In this document: positions 53,293-61,931 of the stretch, in pieces | Layout of the letters: every line of letters begins with the position of its first letter | Numbering within the stretch: position 1 is the first letter of the stretch | DNA from: DTFZ01 sp050260375 | GTDB lineage: Bacteria > Bacillota > Clostridia > Christensenellales > SZUA-584 | Assembly: GCA_050260375.1 (NCBI GenBank) | Contig: JBLNCA010000045.1 | Span: 178,989 to 242,988, forward strand | Direction of reading: 5' to 3' | DNA: 64,000 nucleotides | The notes under the pieces: model-generated | What the model saw: only the letters and a program-made list of their open reading frames with translations | What the model was told of the DNA's origin: nothing | Databases searched by the model: none | Position numbers and translations under genes: made by a program

Positions 53293-53415
53293 ACTCCAGC
53301 ATGCCCATAACCCGGTCGACTGGTACCCGTGGGGCGAAGAAGCCTTCGAGAAAGCGAGGGGAGAGGATAGACCCATATTCCTCTCGATAGGCTATTCCAC
53401 CTGTCACTGGTGCTA
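53293..53415 (+). pseudogene. Truncated copy of the YyaL/DUF255 N-terminus
   Basis: The frame reads LQHAHNPVDWYPWGEEAFEK and IFLSIGYSTCHWC, then stops. It repeats residues about 14-58 of the intact gene at 54346 with several differences (ARGEDRPIF versus AKTEDKPVF). It has no start and ends exactly after the CxxC. It sits 930 bp before the intact gene, with the AT-rich gene at 53594 in between, suggesting recombination at this point. Confidence 0.8.
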
Positions 53416-53530
53416 AAATCAGGCGTATTATGCATAATTATAGAAATGTCGAATTAGTATTAATTGATTATTCACAAAAATATGCATTTGTCTCCATTAC
53501 ATGACGTAAATAGAATTTGATACTACCCAT

Positions 53531-53559
53531 TTGATTAATGCAACATGAAGTGATATTAT
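53531..53559 (+). promoter_or_regulatory. SigA-type promoter of the 53594 gene
   Basis: TTGATT (53531-53536) and TATTAT (53554-53559) are 17 bp apart, 35 bp upstream of the start codon. Confidence 0.65.
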
Positions 53560-53593
53560 AAACTGGAGAAGTATGGAAAAGGCTGCGCTATAA

Positions 53594-54187
53594 ATGAAAC
53601 AAATGCAGGAAGACGAGATTATTAAGTTTTTAAAAGAGAATATTGAGCCGATAGAGCATAATGCATATGGTATTGGCTATAGGGCTTCAGCATATCTATT
53701 AGACGGCACATTTTTACCATGTGTTGTTTTTTACGGTACTAACAAAAAAGTTGAGTTGGCTATTAAGAGATTTAAAGAAGAGCAAAAAAAACCGAAATTC
53801 GGATATTACGATACAGTAAAAAGTTTTGTAACACGAGGGAACCGTATAAACTCCTATGATATTAGCAATGTCGAAAAGAGCAAATATGCCTTCCCACTTT
53901 CAATATTAAAACAAATTCACGGGGAAACCCGAATGGTTTGGACAGGATTTGTTGCTAAAATGAAAGATGGAAAATGCTTTAGCTTTGGTACAGTATTTGA
54001 TACGGAATTTTTCGATATGCCGGAAAGTTATTCTGTTGAAGATATTGAGGAAATAATAAATCACAGTTATACATTACAAACGGGTGAAATTAAATCGTGT
54101 CATGATATTTCTGTATTTACAAATGATAATAAAGATTTCGTTTATAGAGAACGCCCTTACTTTGAGTGCTACTTAGATAATCTGTAA
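53594..54187 (+). CDS. Uncharacterised AT-rich gene, possibly acquired
   Basis: The 197-residue product has no signal peptide, membrane segment or motif that I know. Notable stretches are NAYGIGYRASAYLLDGTFLP and MVWTGFVAKMKDGKCFSFGT, which suggest a mixed alpha/beta protein. Coding sequence is much richer in A and T than the flanking genes, it has its own promoter, and it interrupts a region between a truncated and an intact YyaL gene. It is probably foreign. A toxin-immunity or phage-type role is possible but unsupported. Confidence 0.68.
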   Translation: MKQMQEDEIIKFLKENIEPIEHNAYGIGYRASAYLLDGTFLPCVVFYGTNKKVELAIKRFKEEQKKPKFGYYDTVKSFVTRGNRINSYDISNVEKSKYAFPLSILKQIHGETRMVWTGFVAKMKDGKCFSFGTVFDTEFFDMPESYSVEDIEEIINHSYTLQTGEIKSCHDISVFTNDNKDFVYRERPYFECYLDNL

Positions 54188-54345
54188 TAATTCTTATAAA
54201 ACAATAAGAATATTTTTTTAAGTCTGTGTTTTTTCCAAAGACTCAATATTTGTTACAGCTGCGTTGTTTATTACTATAAGTCGTATTTTTTAGTTCATAA
54301 TCGAAAATACTAAAACAAAAATAATTGGACGGGGGAGGTGATGCC

Positions 54346-56364
54346 ATGAACACGACAAGAATACCCAATAGATTGATTAATGAAACCTCACCCTACCTAC
54401 TTCAGCACGCCCATAACCCCGTAGACTGGTATCCTTGGGGAGAAGAAGCCTTCGAAAAAGCCAAAACCGAGGATAAGCCCGTGTTCCTGTCCATCGGCTA
54501 TTCCACTTGTCATTGGTGCCATGTCATGGCGCACGAAAGCTTTGAGGACGAGGATGTGGCCAAAATGCTCAACGCTTCGTTTGTTCCGATAAAGGTCGAC
54601 AGGGAGGAAAGGCCGGACGTTGACGAGGTGTACATGAGCGCCTGCCAGGCAATGACGGGCAGCGGGGGATGGCCTCTCACGGTAATAATGACGCCCGGCA
54701 AAAAGCCGTTCTTTGCAGGCACATACTTCCCAAAAGAGACGACGTACGGCCGCATGGGGCTTATTGAGCTGCTCTCCAAGGTATCCGAGCTGTGGAGGGA
54801 TAAAAGGGACGAGCTTGAGCAAAGCGGCGAGGAGATAACGGGCATATTGTCCGAGCGGGCTCAGCGCTCCGGCAAGGGCGCCGATTTGCATGAGATAATA
54901 GAAGAAGCGTACGCGCATATGCGCGAATCGTTCGACGATATGTACGGCGGTTTTTCACACAGCCCAAAGTTCCCGACGCCTCACTATCTGCTTTTTCTGC
55001 TGAACTTCTGGAAAGCTTATGACAAGCCCGAAGCGCTCGCAATGGCGGAAAAGACGCTGGAGTCGATTTGCCGCGGCGGCATATTCGACCACGTGGGCGG
55101 CGGGTTCTCCCGGTATTCCACCGACCGAAAATGGCTCGTGCCGCATTTTGAAAAGATGCTTTACGACAACGCGCTGCTTATGCTTTGCTTAACGGAATGC
55201 TTCGTCGCGACGGGCAGACAGTTTTGCCGTGACGCCGCGGAGAAAACCGCTGAGTACCTTGCGCGCGATATGCTTTCGCCTGCCGCGTTCTATTCCGCGC
55301 AGGACGCCGACTCTGAGGGCGTGGAGGGGAAGTATTACGTCTGGACGTACGGCGAGCTTAAATCGCTGCTCCGGGAAGACGAGCTTAGCTTGCTCGAGTC
55401 GCGCTACGGCGTAACAAGGCGCGGCAACTTCGAAGGCGCGAACATATTGAACCTTATAGATTCAAAAAGCGAGAGAACGGAGGCGGAGGACGCCGTATTG
55501 CAAAAGCTGTATAACGAGCGTGTAAAGCGCGTGCCGCCGCTTACCGATACGAAGATATCGGCCTCATGGAACGGCCTTGCGATAGAGGCGTTCGCTCGCG
55601 CGGGCTCAGTGTTTGGCAGCAGCGAATATGTAGATTACGCCCGGCGGGCGGCGAATTTCATATTAGCCAACATGAAAGGCGAGGACGGGCTCAACGCCAC
55701 GTATAAGGACGGCGTGCGTTCAAAACAAGGGTTCCTTGCGGACTACGCGAATTTCGGCGGTGCGCTCGTTTCGCTTTACGAGGCGGCGCTCGACTTAAGG
55801 TATATAAAAGAAGCCGTTGCGCTCGCAAAGGATATGCTGGAGCTGTTCTGGGACGAAGAAGACGGCAGGTTTTATATGACAAAAAAAGGCGGGGAAGAGC
55901 TGTTCATGCGGCCGCGCGAGGATTACGACGGCGCCATGCCGTCCGGCAACTCCGCCGCCGCGATGCTGCTCTTTAAGCTGTACAACATAACCGGCGCGGA
56001 CTGGGCAAAGCGCGCGCTGGACGCCGTGATAGAGGGCTTTGCTCCCACAGCTTTCGCCTCGCCCGCGGCGTACGCGCATTTTGCGTCCGTGCTGATTAAA
56101 AGCACAACGCCGCACAAGCAGGTGGTAATAGCCGCAGACAGCGGAGACGCAGAAGCAGCTGCCGCGTACCGGGACATCACGAGGCGCTTCCTACCGTTTA
56201 CGACTGTAATATACTACGACAGGAGCGCGCAGATGGACGAGGTATTTCCCGGGCTGTCGCAATATAAAACAGACGCGCCCTTTTCGGGGTACGTCTGCGA
56301 AAACTTTGCATGCCGAAAGCCGGTATACAGCCCTTCGGAGCTGCTGCGGGAACTGGGGCTATAG
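54346..56364 (+). CDS. YyaL-like thioredoxin-domain/DUF255 protein
   Basis: The 672-residue protein has an N-terminal DUF255 thioredoxin-like domain with Cys55-His-Trp-Cys58 and MTGSGGWPLTVIMTPGKKPF. A long alpha/alpha-barrel region follows, as in N-acylglucosamine epimerase-like proteins (FDHVGGGFSRYSTDRKWLVP). The ATG at 54346 follows GGGAGG; a longer frame begins at 54325. The family occurs across bacteria, its biochemical role is not settled, and the barrel suggests carbohydrate binding. It ends 2 bp from a convergent gene. Confidence 0.9.
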   Translation: MNTTRIPNRLINETSPYLLQHAHNPVDWYPWGEEAFEKAKTEDKPVFLSIGYSTCHWCHVMAHESFEDEDVAKMLNASFVPIKVDREERPDVDEVYMSACQAMTGSGGWPLTVIMTPGKKPFFAGTYFPKETTYGRMGLIELLSKVSELWRDKRDELEQSGEEITGILSERAQRSGKGADLHEIIEEAYAHMRESFDDMYGGFSHSPKFPTPHYLLFLLNFWKAYDKPEALAMAEKTLESICRGGIFDHVGGGFSRYSTDRKWLVPHFEKMLYDNALLMLCLTECFVATGRQFCRDAAEKTAEYLARDMLSPAAFYSAQDADSEGVEGKYYVWTYGELKSLLREDELSLLESRYGVTRRGNFEGANILNLIDSKSERTEAEDAVLQKLYNERVKRVPPLTDTKISASWNGLAIEAFARAGSVFGSSEYVDYARRAANFILANMKGEDGLNATYKDGVRSKQGFLADYANFGGALVSLYEAALDLRYIKEAVALAKDMLELFWDEEDGRFYMTKKGGEELFMRPREDYDGAMPSGNSAAAMLLFKLYNITGADWAKRALDAVIEGFAPTAFASPAAYAHFASVLIKSTTPHKQVVIAADSGDAEAAAAYRDITRRFLPFTTVIYYDRSAQMDEVFPGLSQYKTDAPFSGYVCENFACRKPVYSPSELLRELGL

Positions 56365-56366
56365 CG

Positions 56367-57419
56367 TTATTTGAATATATAGCGCTTCTGTATCGGGAAG
56401 CTTATCACGAACATAATAAGCGATATGAAATACGACAGATACAGGTTTATACCCCAGCTATGACACAGGCTTATTATTGCTATGTTGCCTGCGGCAACGA
56501 ACGCCGCGAGCGTATAGTAGCCAATTAGATGCTTAAGCAGATTCCCTTTGCGCCCCCTGGCGAATATGACGTTACGGTTTATCGTAAAATTGACTGCGGA
56601 GCTTATCAACCTTGCACCGAGCGTTGGTATCCATATGATACCCGTATCCTTGGTTGCGGGAAAAACAAGAGTAATCAGTGCAAACATCAGCGCGTCCACA
56701 AGAAACGATACTATGGACGACGCGCTGAACATTATTATCAGGCGGTAAATAAGCCATGAATCCTTAAACGCGTTGAAATGCGAGCTGGTGTTGTTCTTGT
56801 CGAGGTATACGGTCTCTATGTCAACCTCGATAACGCGCAGCCCGAACCTCTTTGCTTCGAGCAGCATGTTCATCTCGTACTCGTAGCGGTCGCCCTTTAA
56901 TGTGAGCATATCACCAAGCGACGAGAAGGGTATGCCGCGCAGGCCCGTCTGCGTGTCGTGAACCTTTTGGCCGCTCACAAAGTTAAAGACATGCCGCGTT
57001 ATCGTATTGCCGAAACGGCTCTTTAAGGGAACTTTGCCCGCGAAAGTCCTTTTACCGAGCACGAGCGTATTCTCATTATCAAGCAGCGTAAGGCCTACGT
57101 TTACTATATCCTTAACGAGATGCTGACCGTCCGCGTCCGCCGTAATCACGCCGCTTAAGCCGGAGCCGTTTTCGAGAATATCGCGAAAGCCCGTCTTCAG
57201 CGCCCGGCCCTTGCCCATGTTTTTTTCATGCCTTAGCACGCGGCAGCCCGACTGCCCGACAGCCTCGAATATATCAGCGTATTCCGGACCGCTGCCGTCG
57301 TCGACTACTACTATCTCGTTGAACCCCCGCGCAACCAGCTCTTTTGCCAGCGTTATAAGCGCGTCCCCGGGCTTGTAAGCCGGTATGAGCACCACGAGGG
57401 ATCTTAAACTTTTCTCCAT
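56367..57419 (-). CDS. Glycosyltransferase family 2 fused to a GtrA-like membrane domain
   Basis: The 350-residue protein has a GT2 domain (LVVLIPAYKPGDALITLAKE; IVVVDDGSG; the DxD in VITADADGQH) to about residue 220. A GtrA domain with four membrane segments follows (LIIMFSASSIVSFLVDALMF onwards). GT2-GtrA proteins transfer a sugar to polyprenyl phosphate and help flip it. The gene is convergent with the YyaL gene with 2 bp between stops, and has no terminator there. ATG 57419 follows TAGGGG. Confidence 0.9.
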   Translation of the reverse strand: MEKSLRSLVVLIPAYKPGDALITLAKELVARGFNEIVVVDDGSGPEYADIFEAVGQSGCRVLRHEKNMGKGRALKTGFRDILENGSGLSGVITADADGQHLVKDIVNVGLTLLDNENTLVLGKRTFAGKVPLKSRFGNTITRHVFNFVSGQKVHDTQTGLRGIPFSSLGDMLTLKGDRYEYEMNMLLEAKRFGLRVIEVDIETVYLDKNNTSSHFNAFKDSWLIYRLIIMFSASSIVSFLVDALMFALITLVFPATKDTGIIWIPTLGARLISSAVNFTINRNVIFARGRKGNLLKHLIGYYTLAAFVAAGNIAIISLCHSWGINLYLSYFISLIMFVISFPIQKRYIFK

Positions 57420-57552
57420 ATATACCCCTATTAATTGTTACCGTATCGCTTGAATATTACCTGCGCCGCATGCATTACAGCCATGAATGCAATATTACTC
57501 AATGCCTAAAACAGTGTAGCATCGTTGCCTGTAACATTCAAGCGGGGGCAAT

Positions 57553-57582
57553 AAAAAGATGCGGCATTCCGCATCTTTTAAC
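57553..57582 (-). terminator. Terminator of the zinc-ribbon operon
   Basis: On the minus strand, AAAAGATGCGG and CCGCATCTTTT form a perfect hairpin with loop AATG, followed by TTATTG. It ends the operon 57593-59806. Confidence 0.85.
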
Positions 57583-57592
57583 TTTTGGCGTT

Positions 57593-58267
57593 TTATTTAA
57601 GCCTTGTTCCGCACTCGCCGCAGAAACGCACGCTCTGGTCGTTCTCCGCGCCGCAGTTGGGGCAGATATTAAGCGCGAGGCTCGCGCCGCAGTTTGTGCA
57701 GAATTTGCTTTGGCCGGCAGGCTTGCCGCATCTCGGGCAGAACGTCGCTTTCTGTTCTATCTCGCCATGGAACACCTGCGTCTGTTCCGCTTTGTCCCAT
57801 ATATCCCGCTTCATCTTGTCCGCCCTCGCAGCCGCTATCTCTACATTGACGCGCGGCGCGCATTCCGAACAAAGGCCCACTTCGTCGTTCCAGCACGAGT
57901 CGCAGACCCAGCTGTGGCATTTGTTGCAGCGGTGAAAATGCTGCTTGGCTTCGTTCTGGGCAGCCTCGAACGCCTTTTCATGCTCTTTGTGCCACGCGGG
58001 GGACATGCCGGTGAAGCGCTCGGACAGTACGTGTTCGCCCTCATATGCCGCGTGGTGCAGTCCGCCCAGTATTCCGCCTCCGCCGAGCAGGCTGCTTGCG
58101 GCTCCTGCGCCGCGCGTAATGCCGCGCAGCAGGCTGCCTTTTTTGTATGTTTCCGACTGTATAAAGGAAGAACGAAACCCGTCATGGCACACGTCGCAGT
58201 AAAACGTAAACTGGAAACCGGCCTCCGTGCTGTTGTCCTCATAGTTACGCGTAAAAGCCTGCATCAT
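57593..58267 (-). CDS. Multi-zinc-ribbon protein
   Basis: The 224-residue protein has at least five CxxC pairs: YCDVCHDG, CNKCHSWVCDSC, CSECAP, and the C-terminal tandem FCPRCGKPA, FCTNCGAS, ICPNCGAE and FCGECGTR. The N-terminal half has a Gly-rich segment (RGAGAASSLLGGGGILGG). These are typical of adaptor-like bacterial zinc-ribbon proteins. Start ATG 58267 follows GGGAGGA; ATG 58264 is an in-frame alternative. It is last in an operon with another ribbon protein and the 58637 gene. Confidence 0.8.
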   Translation of the reverse strand: MMQAFTRNYEDNSTEAGFQFTFYCDVCHDGFRSSFIQSETYKKGSLLRGITRGAGAASSLLGGGGILGGLHHAAYEGEHVLSERFTGMSPAWHKEHEKAFEAAQNEAKQHFHRCNKCHSWVCDSCWNDEVGLCSECAPRVNVEIAAARADKMKRDIWDKAEQTQVFHGEIEQKATFCPRCGKPAGQSKFCTNCGASLALNICPNCGAENDQSVRFCGECGTRLK

Positions 58268-58270
58268 TTT

Positions 58271-58621
58271 TTACTTCCTCCCGAAATTCTGATTATTTTT
58301 TATTTTCTTACCGCAAGCGGTACATTTAATGTTCTGGAAAAACTGCGGAGCCATGCAGTTCTTGTTCTCGCAGCGTATCATCAGCGAGGCGCGGCAAGCG
58401 TCGCAGCGCTCGGCAACGAACGTCACCGCGCCGCAGAACGGGCAAATTATGTTCAAGTCCCTGCCGCACGAAGGGCACTTCAGCCAGCCGCGCTTAACCT
58501 CCGCCGCACAGCTGGGGCAGGCGTCGTAAAACGGGCTTAAGCGCCCGCATATCGGGCAGAATTTGCTGTCGTATGCTATGAAGTTGCCGCAGCCTATGCA
58601 CGGCTTGTCGTATCCGGCCAT
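58271..58621 (-). CDS. Small zinc-ribbon protein (DZANK-like)
   Basis: The 116-residue protein is mostly zinc-ribbon: PCIGCGNF, FCPICGRL, ACPSCAAE, KCPSCGRD, ICPFCGAV, RCDACRAS and a final KCTACGKK. It is a double-ribbon type, likely structural or nucleic-acid/protein-binding. ATG 58621 follows AAGGGGG. It is 3 bp upstream of the 58267 gene and shares its operon. Confidence 0.82.
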   Translation of the reverse strand: MAGYDKPCIGCGNFIAYDSKFCPICGRLSPFYDACPSCAAEVKRGWLKCPSCGRDLNIICPFCGAVTFVAERCDACRASLMIRCENKNCMAPQFFQNIKCTACGKKIKNNQNFGRK

Positions 58622-58636
58622 AAAAAGACCCCCTTG

Positions 58637-59806
58637 TTATTTTATATATGAGTCCATGGATTTCTTCCATGACTCGAAACCGCTGTGTATCACCCTGCCT
58701 GCAAACATAGTGCGCAGCTCTTTAAGATAAGGAACGCGATGAAGCGCCTGCCTGTACTGCTCGTATTTCTCGGTTTTGAGCGCGTCGTCGCTTAAGTAAA
58801 TAGGCTCGCGGCGGAAGTTTACGCCCAGCATGCAATAGTTGAACCTTAAGAGTATATCCTTCCACTCAAGCTCGGATACGCCGCCTTCGCCCGGCAGCTT
58901 AAACACGTACGTCGCCGCCGCGGCGTCGCCGAGGCTCTCTAAGAACATTATATTCTTTTCAAACACGGGTGCCAGCAGCAGTATGCTCTCGCCGGTAAGC
59001 TCTCCAAGCAGCCCGCGCTTTACGCCAATGGCTATATCCGGGGAAACGGATGCAAGATACCCGTATTCCTGCGCTATATCCGAAGACGAAAGTTTCTCGG
59101 CTAAAGCGTCGGCAAAGGCGGGAGACTCGGCGCGTATGTCCGAAAGCCTTGCGACCATACCGTCCATAAGCAGCCTTGCAAGAGAATCGCTTACCGGCGC
59201 TATCCCGCCTAGTTTATCTTTAGTCTGCTTAACCAGCGCGGCAAACCGCGTCTCATACGCCTTGAGAAAAGCGTCGGTCAGTCGCCCAAGCTTCTGCATC
59301 ACGAAGCGCCTTCCCAGCCTGTCGGTCACCTCAAAGCGGTAAGGCGATACTTTGGTATCGCGCATCATGCAAAGCGGTATGCGTACAAGGGAATGCGTAT
59401 CGGGAAGTATTACAAGGGCGGTTTCGCATATGCGGAACACGGCGCGGCAAGTATCGTTTTCGGGAGATATATACTGACCGTCCGCCTCGAAGTGCACCGC
59501 TTCCTTCATAAGCGACTCTTTGAAAATGACTTCGTTGTAAGCCCGGAGGAACTTGTGCGCAAAGTCCTCGTACCAATGGCCTATCATCGAAAACACTATG
59601 TTGCCGCCTGCCGAAGAGGCGACCACTTTATAGCCGGACGCGCTTACGCCGCTTAACGTGTTAAGCTTTATGGTTTTGGAAAACCCAGGCGCATTAAGCG
59701 TTATATATTCGTCAAAAAGCGAGGCGATCGTTTTGTCGTGCCTCTCCGCGTTTTTTTCGTATGTAAGCGAACAGGTAATGAGCGGCTTTACTTCAGATTC
59801 TTCCAA
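58637..59806 (-). CDS. Uncharacterised protein, first gene of the zinc-ribbon operon
   Basis: The 389-residue product has no known motif. It may have two PH-like halves (YEKNAERHDKTIASLFDEYI; VHFEADGQYISPENDTCRAV) and a C-terminal region with FLKAYETRFAALVKQTKDKL. I use TTG 59806 because AAGGAG lies seven bases upstream on the minus strand; the longer frame from 59857 reads through a repeat and ends in repeat-derived residues. It is followed by two zinc-ribbon genes with short gaps, so the three products probably work together. Confidence 0.7.
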   Translation of the reverse strand: MEESEVKPLITCSLTYEKNAERHDKTIASLFDEYITLNAPGFSKTIKLNTLSGVSASGYKVVASSAGGNIVFSMIGHWYEDFAHKFLRAYNEVIFKESLMKEAVHFEADGQYISPENDTCRAVFRICETALVILPDTHSLVRIPLCMMRDTKVSPYRFEVTDRLGRRFVMQKLGRLTDAFLKAYETRFAALVKQTKDKLGGIAPVSDSLARLLMDGMVARLSDIRAESPAFADALAEKLSSSDIAQEYGYLASVSPDIAIGVKRGLLGELTGESILLLAPVFEKNIMFLESLGDAAAATYVFKLPGEGGVSELEWKDILLRFNYCMLGVNFRREPIYLSDDALKTEKYEQYRQALHRVPYLKELRTMFAGRVIHSGFESWKKSMDSYIK

Positions 59807-59828
59807 GGTTTTCTCCTTATTTACACAC

Positions 59829-59895
59829 AGAAAGCCTTGCGTCTTGCCGGGGGTCACGTTTACACCCCAGCAAGCCTCACCTTGCCGGGGACCCC
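59829..59895 (-). repeat. Two palindromic repeats, reversed
   Basis: 59863-59895 reads on the minus strand GGGGTCCCC GGCAAG GTGAGG CTTGCTGGGGTG. 59829-59856 is a degenerate neighbour (ACCCCCGGCAAGACGCAAGGC). The pair lies just upstream of the 59806 start and feeds codons to a longer spurious start. A further weak match occurs at 59944-59968. Confidence 0.8.
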
Positions 59896-60073
59896 GTTAT
59901 TTATATCGGCAAGCCTAACGACTTACTTAACTCCCGTTAGCAAGCCCAAAAATATGAAGTTTCCGGGGGAATCAAGTTATGAATATTATAACAGCCCCAA
60001 AGCCTTTTATCAACGTCCGGCTGTCATAAAAGGCGCTGTATCGTTTATAATATCAAGGATATTCAGCCGTTGG

Positions 60074-60102
60074 TTGACATTGGCGGAAAATACGAATAGA
60101 AT
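60074..60102 (+). promoter_or_regulatory. SigA-type promoter of the Mrp-like gene
   Basis: TTGACA (60074-60079) and TAGAAT (60097-60102) are 17 bp apart, 30 bp upstream of the start codon. It is the best consensus promoter in the window. Confidence 0.8.
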
Positions 60103-60131
60103 TTACTGCAAGTAAATTTAAGGAGCGGTGT

Positions 60132-60953
60132 ATGGCAGACTGCAGCAATTGCCCCTCAAAAGGGAAATGCAACAAACAGGAAACGTGCGGTATAAAGAAC
60201 AACCCTTATAACAGCATAAAGAAAGTAATAGGCGTTATGAGCGGCAAGGGGGGCGTGGGAAAATCCACAATATCCGTGCTCGTCGCCAAAGAGCTTAAGT
60301 CACGCGGCTTTTCGGTAGGCATAATGGACGCCGACATAACGGGGCCGAGCATACCCCGGCTGCTGGGCGTAAAGGATAAGAAGTGCGGCAAGAACGAGCT
60401 CGGCATACTGCCCGTTCAGTCGGACGACGGCATAAGCGTAATGTCAATAAACCTGCTGCTTCAGGACGAAATGCAGCCTGTTATATGGCGCGGACCGCTG
60501 GTAGCGGGCACGGTGAAGCAGTTTTGGGAAGAGGTCTTCTGGGGCGACCTTGATTACTTAATAATCGATATGCCGCCGGGCACGGGTGACGTTGCATTAA
60601 CCGTGATGCAGTCCATACCGTTAAACGGCATGCTGATTGTTACCGTGCCGCAGGATATGGTATCGATGATAGTCGCCAAAGCCGTCAATATGGTAAAAGA
60701 GCTGGATATAAAGCTCATCGGCGCGGTGGAGAATTTAAGCTATATAATGTGCCCAGACTGCGGCAAAAAGATTAACATGTTCGGCGGACAGGATAAAAGC
60801 TTTTATGACGGCCTTGGCATTAAGCTTTTGGGCGAGCTTCCGATGTCCTCGGACGTCGCAAACATAACCTCAAAAGGCGTCGAGGTTTCAAACGAACAAA
60901 TAAAAAAGACGCTGTCCGAAATAACGGACGCGGTGATCAAGGCCGTAAAGTAA
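60132..60953 (+). CDS. mrp: Mrp/NBP35-family P-loop ATPase (Fe-S carrier type)
   Basis: The 273-residue protein has a Cys-rich start (DCSNCPSKGKCNKQETC), the deviant Walker A SGKGGVGKST (about 37-46), DADITGPSIPRL, DMPPGTGDVAL and the late CPDCGKK. Mrp/NBP35 proteins bind and transfer Fe-S clusters with ATP. The extra N-terminal cysteines favour the NBP35-like, cluster-binding form. ATG 60132 follows AAGGAG. It is a single gene with a good promoter. Confidence 0.93.
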   Translation: MADCSNCPSKGKCNKQETCGIKNNPYNSIKKVIGVMSGKGGVGKSTISVLVAKELKSRGFSVGIMDADITGPSIPRLLGVKDKKCGKNELGILPVQSDDGISVMSINLLLQDEMQPVIWRGPLVAGTVKQFWEEVFWGDLDYLIIDMPPGTGDVALTVMQSIPLNGMLIVTVPQDMVSMIVAKAVNMVKELDIKLIGAVENLSYIMCPDCGKKINMFGGQDKSFYDGLGIKLLGELPMSSDVANITSKGVEVSNEQIKKTLSEITDAVIKAVK

Positions 60954-60969
60954 GCCTTAAGGTTTAATC

Positions 60970-61004
60970 GGGGTCCCCAAAAAGTCATGAGACTTTTTAG
61001 GGTG
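60970..61004 (+). repeat. Palindromic repeat, A-stem type
   Basis: GGGGTCCCC AAAAAGTC ATGA GACTTTTTAGGGTG, 16 bp after the Mrp stop. The GTC/GAC pair is compensated. Confidence 0.88.
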
Positions 61005-61375
61005 TATAAAGAGCTTGTTTGTAATTTGCGGACGGCTCTTTTTTGTTCATATTTTTTTAATTTTTCTAACAACGTACTGTTAACAACCGTCCGTATAATG
61101 GCCTCAATAAAAAAAGGAAGGAAGCCATTAACGGCTCGGGTTTATCGTATGAATAGCGGCTGCGGCAGTCGTGCTGGTCGCAAAGAACGTGCCGGGCGGC
61201 GCGTTATTCTGGTTCGACTTAAAGCGCTTTAAGGGAGAAAAGTGACGCGCTTTTAAGTAAAAGTTGCAGCCGCGGCACGCATGAATTGTACGTTGCGCCG
61301 GGCTGTTTTTTGATATAAAATAACATGAATAATTATGCGATATATACAAAGATAATTACACAGGGGAGGTTTATC
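61005..61375. other. Intergenic region, possible terminator and gene remnant
   Basis: AAAGCGC (61227-61233) and GCGCTTTT (61247-61254) could pair as a weak terminator. A frame ending near 61243 reads VVLVAKNVPGGALFWFDLKR and may be the end of a lost gene, but there is no start. No regulatory site is called. Confidence 0.35.
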
Positions 61376-61927
61376 ATGAACGAAAACCTGCTTATGATAT
61401 CCAGCCGCATAAAGGAACTGCGGGAGATACTCGATATAAGCACGGGCGATATAGCGCGGCGCATCGGCATACCCGAAGAAACGTATGTAAAGTATGAACA
61501 GGGGACGCTCGACATACCGATAAGCATTTTGTATAAGATAGCGTCGATACTGGGCACGGACATGACCGTGCTGCTAACGGGCGAGTCGCCGCGAATGGAC
61601 AAGCACTGCATAGTGCGCGCGGGCAAGGGCATAGACGTAGAGCGCTTCCCCGGCTACAGATATTCGAGCATAGCATTCAATTTCAAGGACCGCGATATGG
61701 AGCCGCTGCTCGTGACATTAGAGCCGGACGACAGCCCCGCGCCGCTCGTCGTGCACGGCGGCCAGGAGTTCAATTACGTGCTGGAGGGCTGCGTGCGCAT
61801 AACGCTGGGCAAGCATTCTTACGACCTTTATGCGGGAGACAGCATATATTTTGACCCGAAGCAGCCGCACGGCCAGACGGCTGTGGGAGGCACCGCAAAA
61901 TTCCTCACAGTTATCAAGGAAAGGTAG
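61376..61927 (+). CDS. Cupin-domain transcriptional regulator (XRE type)
   Basis: The 183-residue protein has an XRE helix-turn-helix (SRIKELREILDISTGDIARR, about 8-62) and a C-terminal cupin_2 domain (VVHGGQEFNYVLEGCVRITL; YAGDSIYFDPKQPHGQ). The cupin senses a small ligand. ATG 61376 follows GGGGAGG; the longer frame from 61325 lacks a site. It is 4 bp upstream of an AMP-binding synthetase and probably controls it. Confidence 0.88.
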   Translation: MNENLLMISSRIKELREILDISTGDIARRIGIPEETYVKYEQGTLDIPISILYKIASILGTDMTVLLTGESPRMDKHCIVRAGKGIDVERFPGYRYSSIAFNFKDRDMEPLLVTLEPDDSPAPLVVHGGQEFNYVLEGCVRITLGKHSYDLYAGDSIYFDPKQPHGQTAVGGTAKFLTVIKER

Positions 61928-61931
61928 AAAT

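Noticed and set aside
57470..58540. Plus-strand frame of 356 codons opposite the zinc-ribbon genes
   Set aside because: Shadow of the minus-strand genes, whose CxxC patterns, ribosome-binding sites and terminator are consistent.
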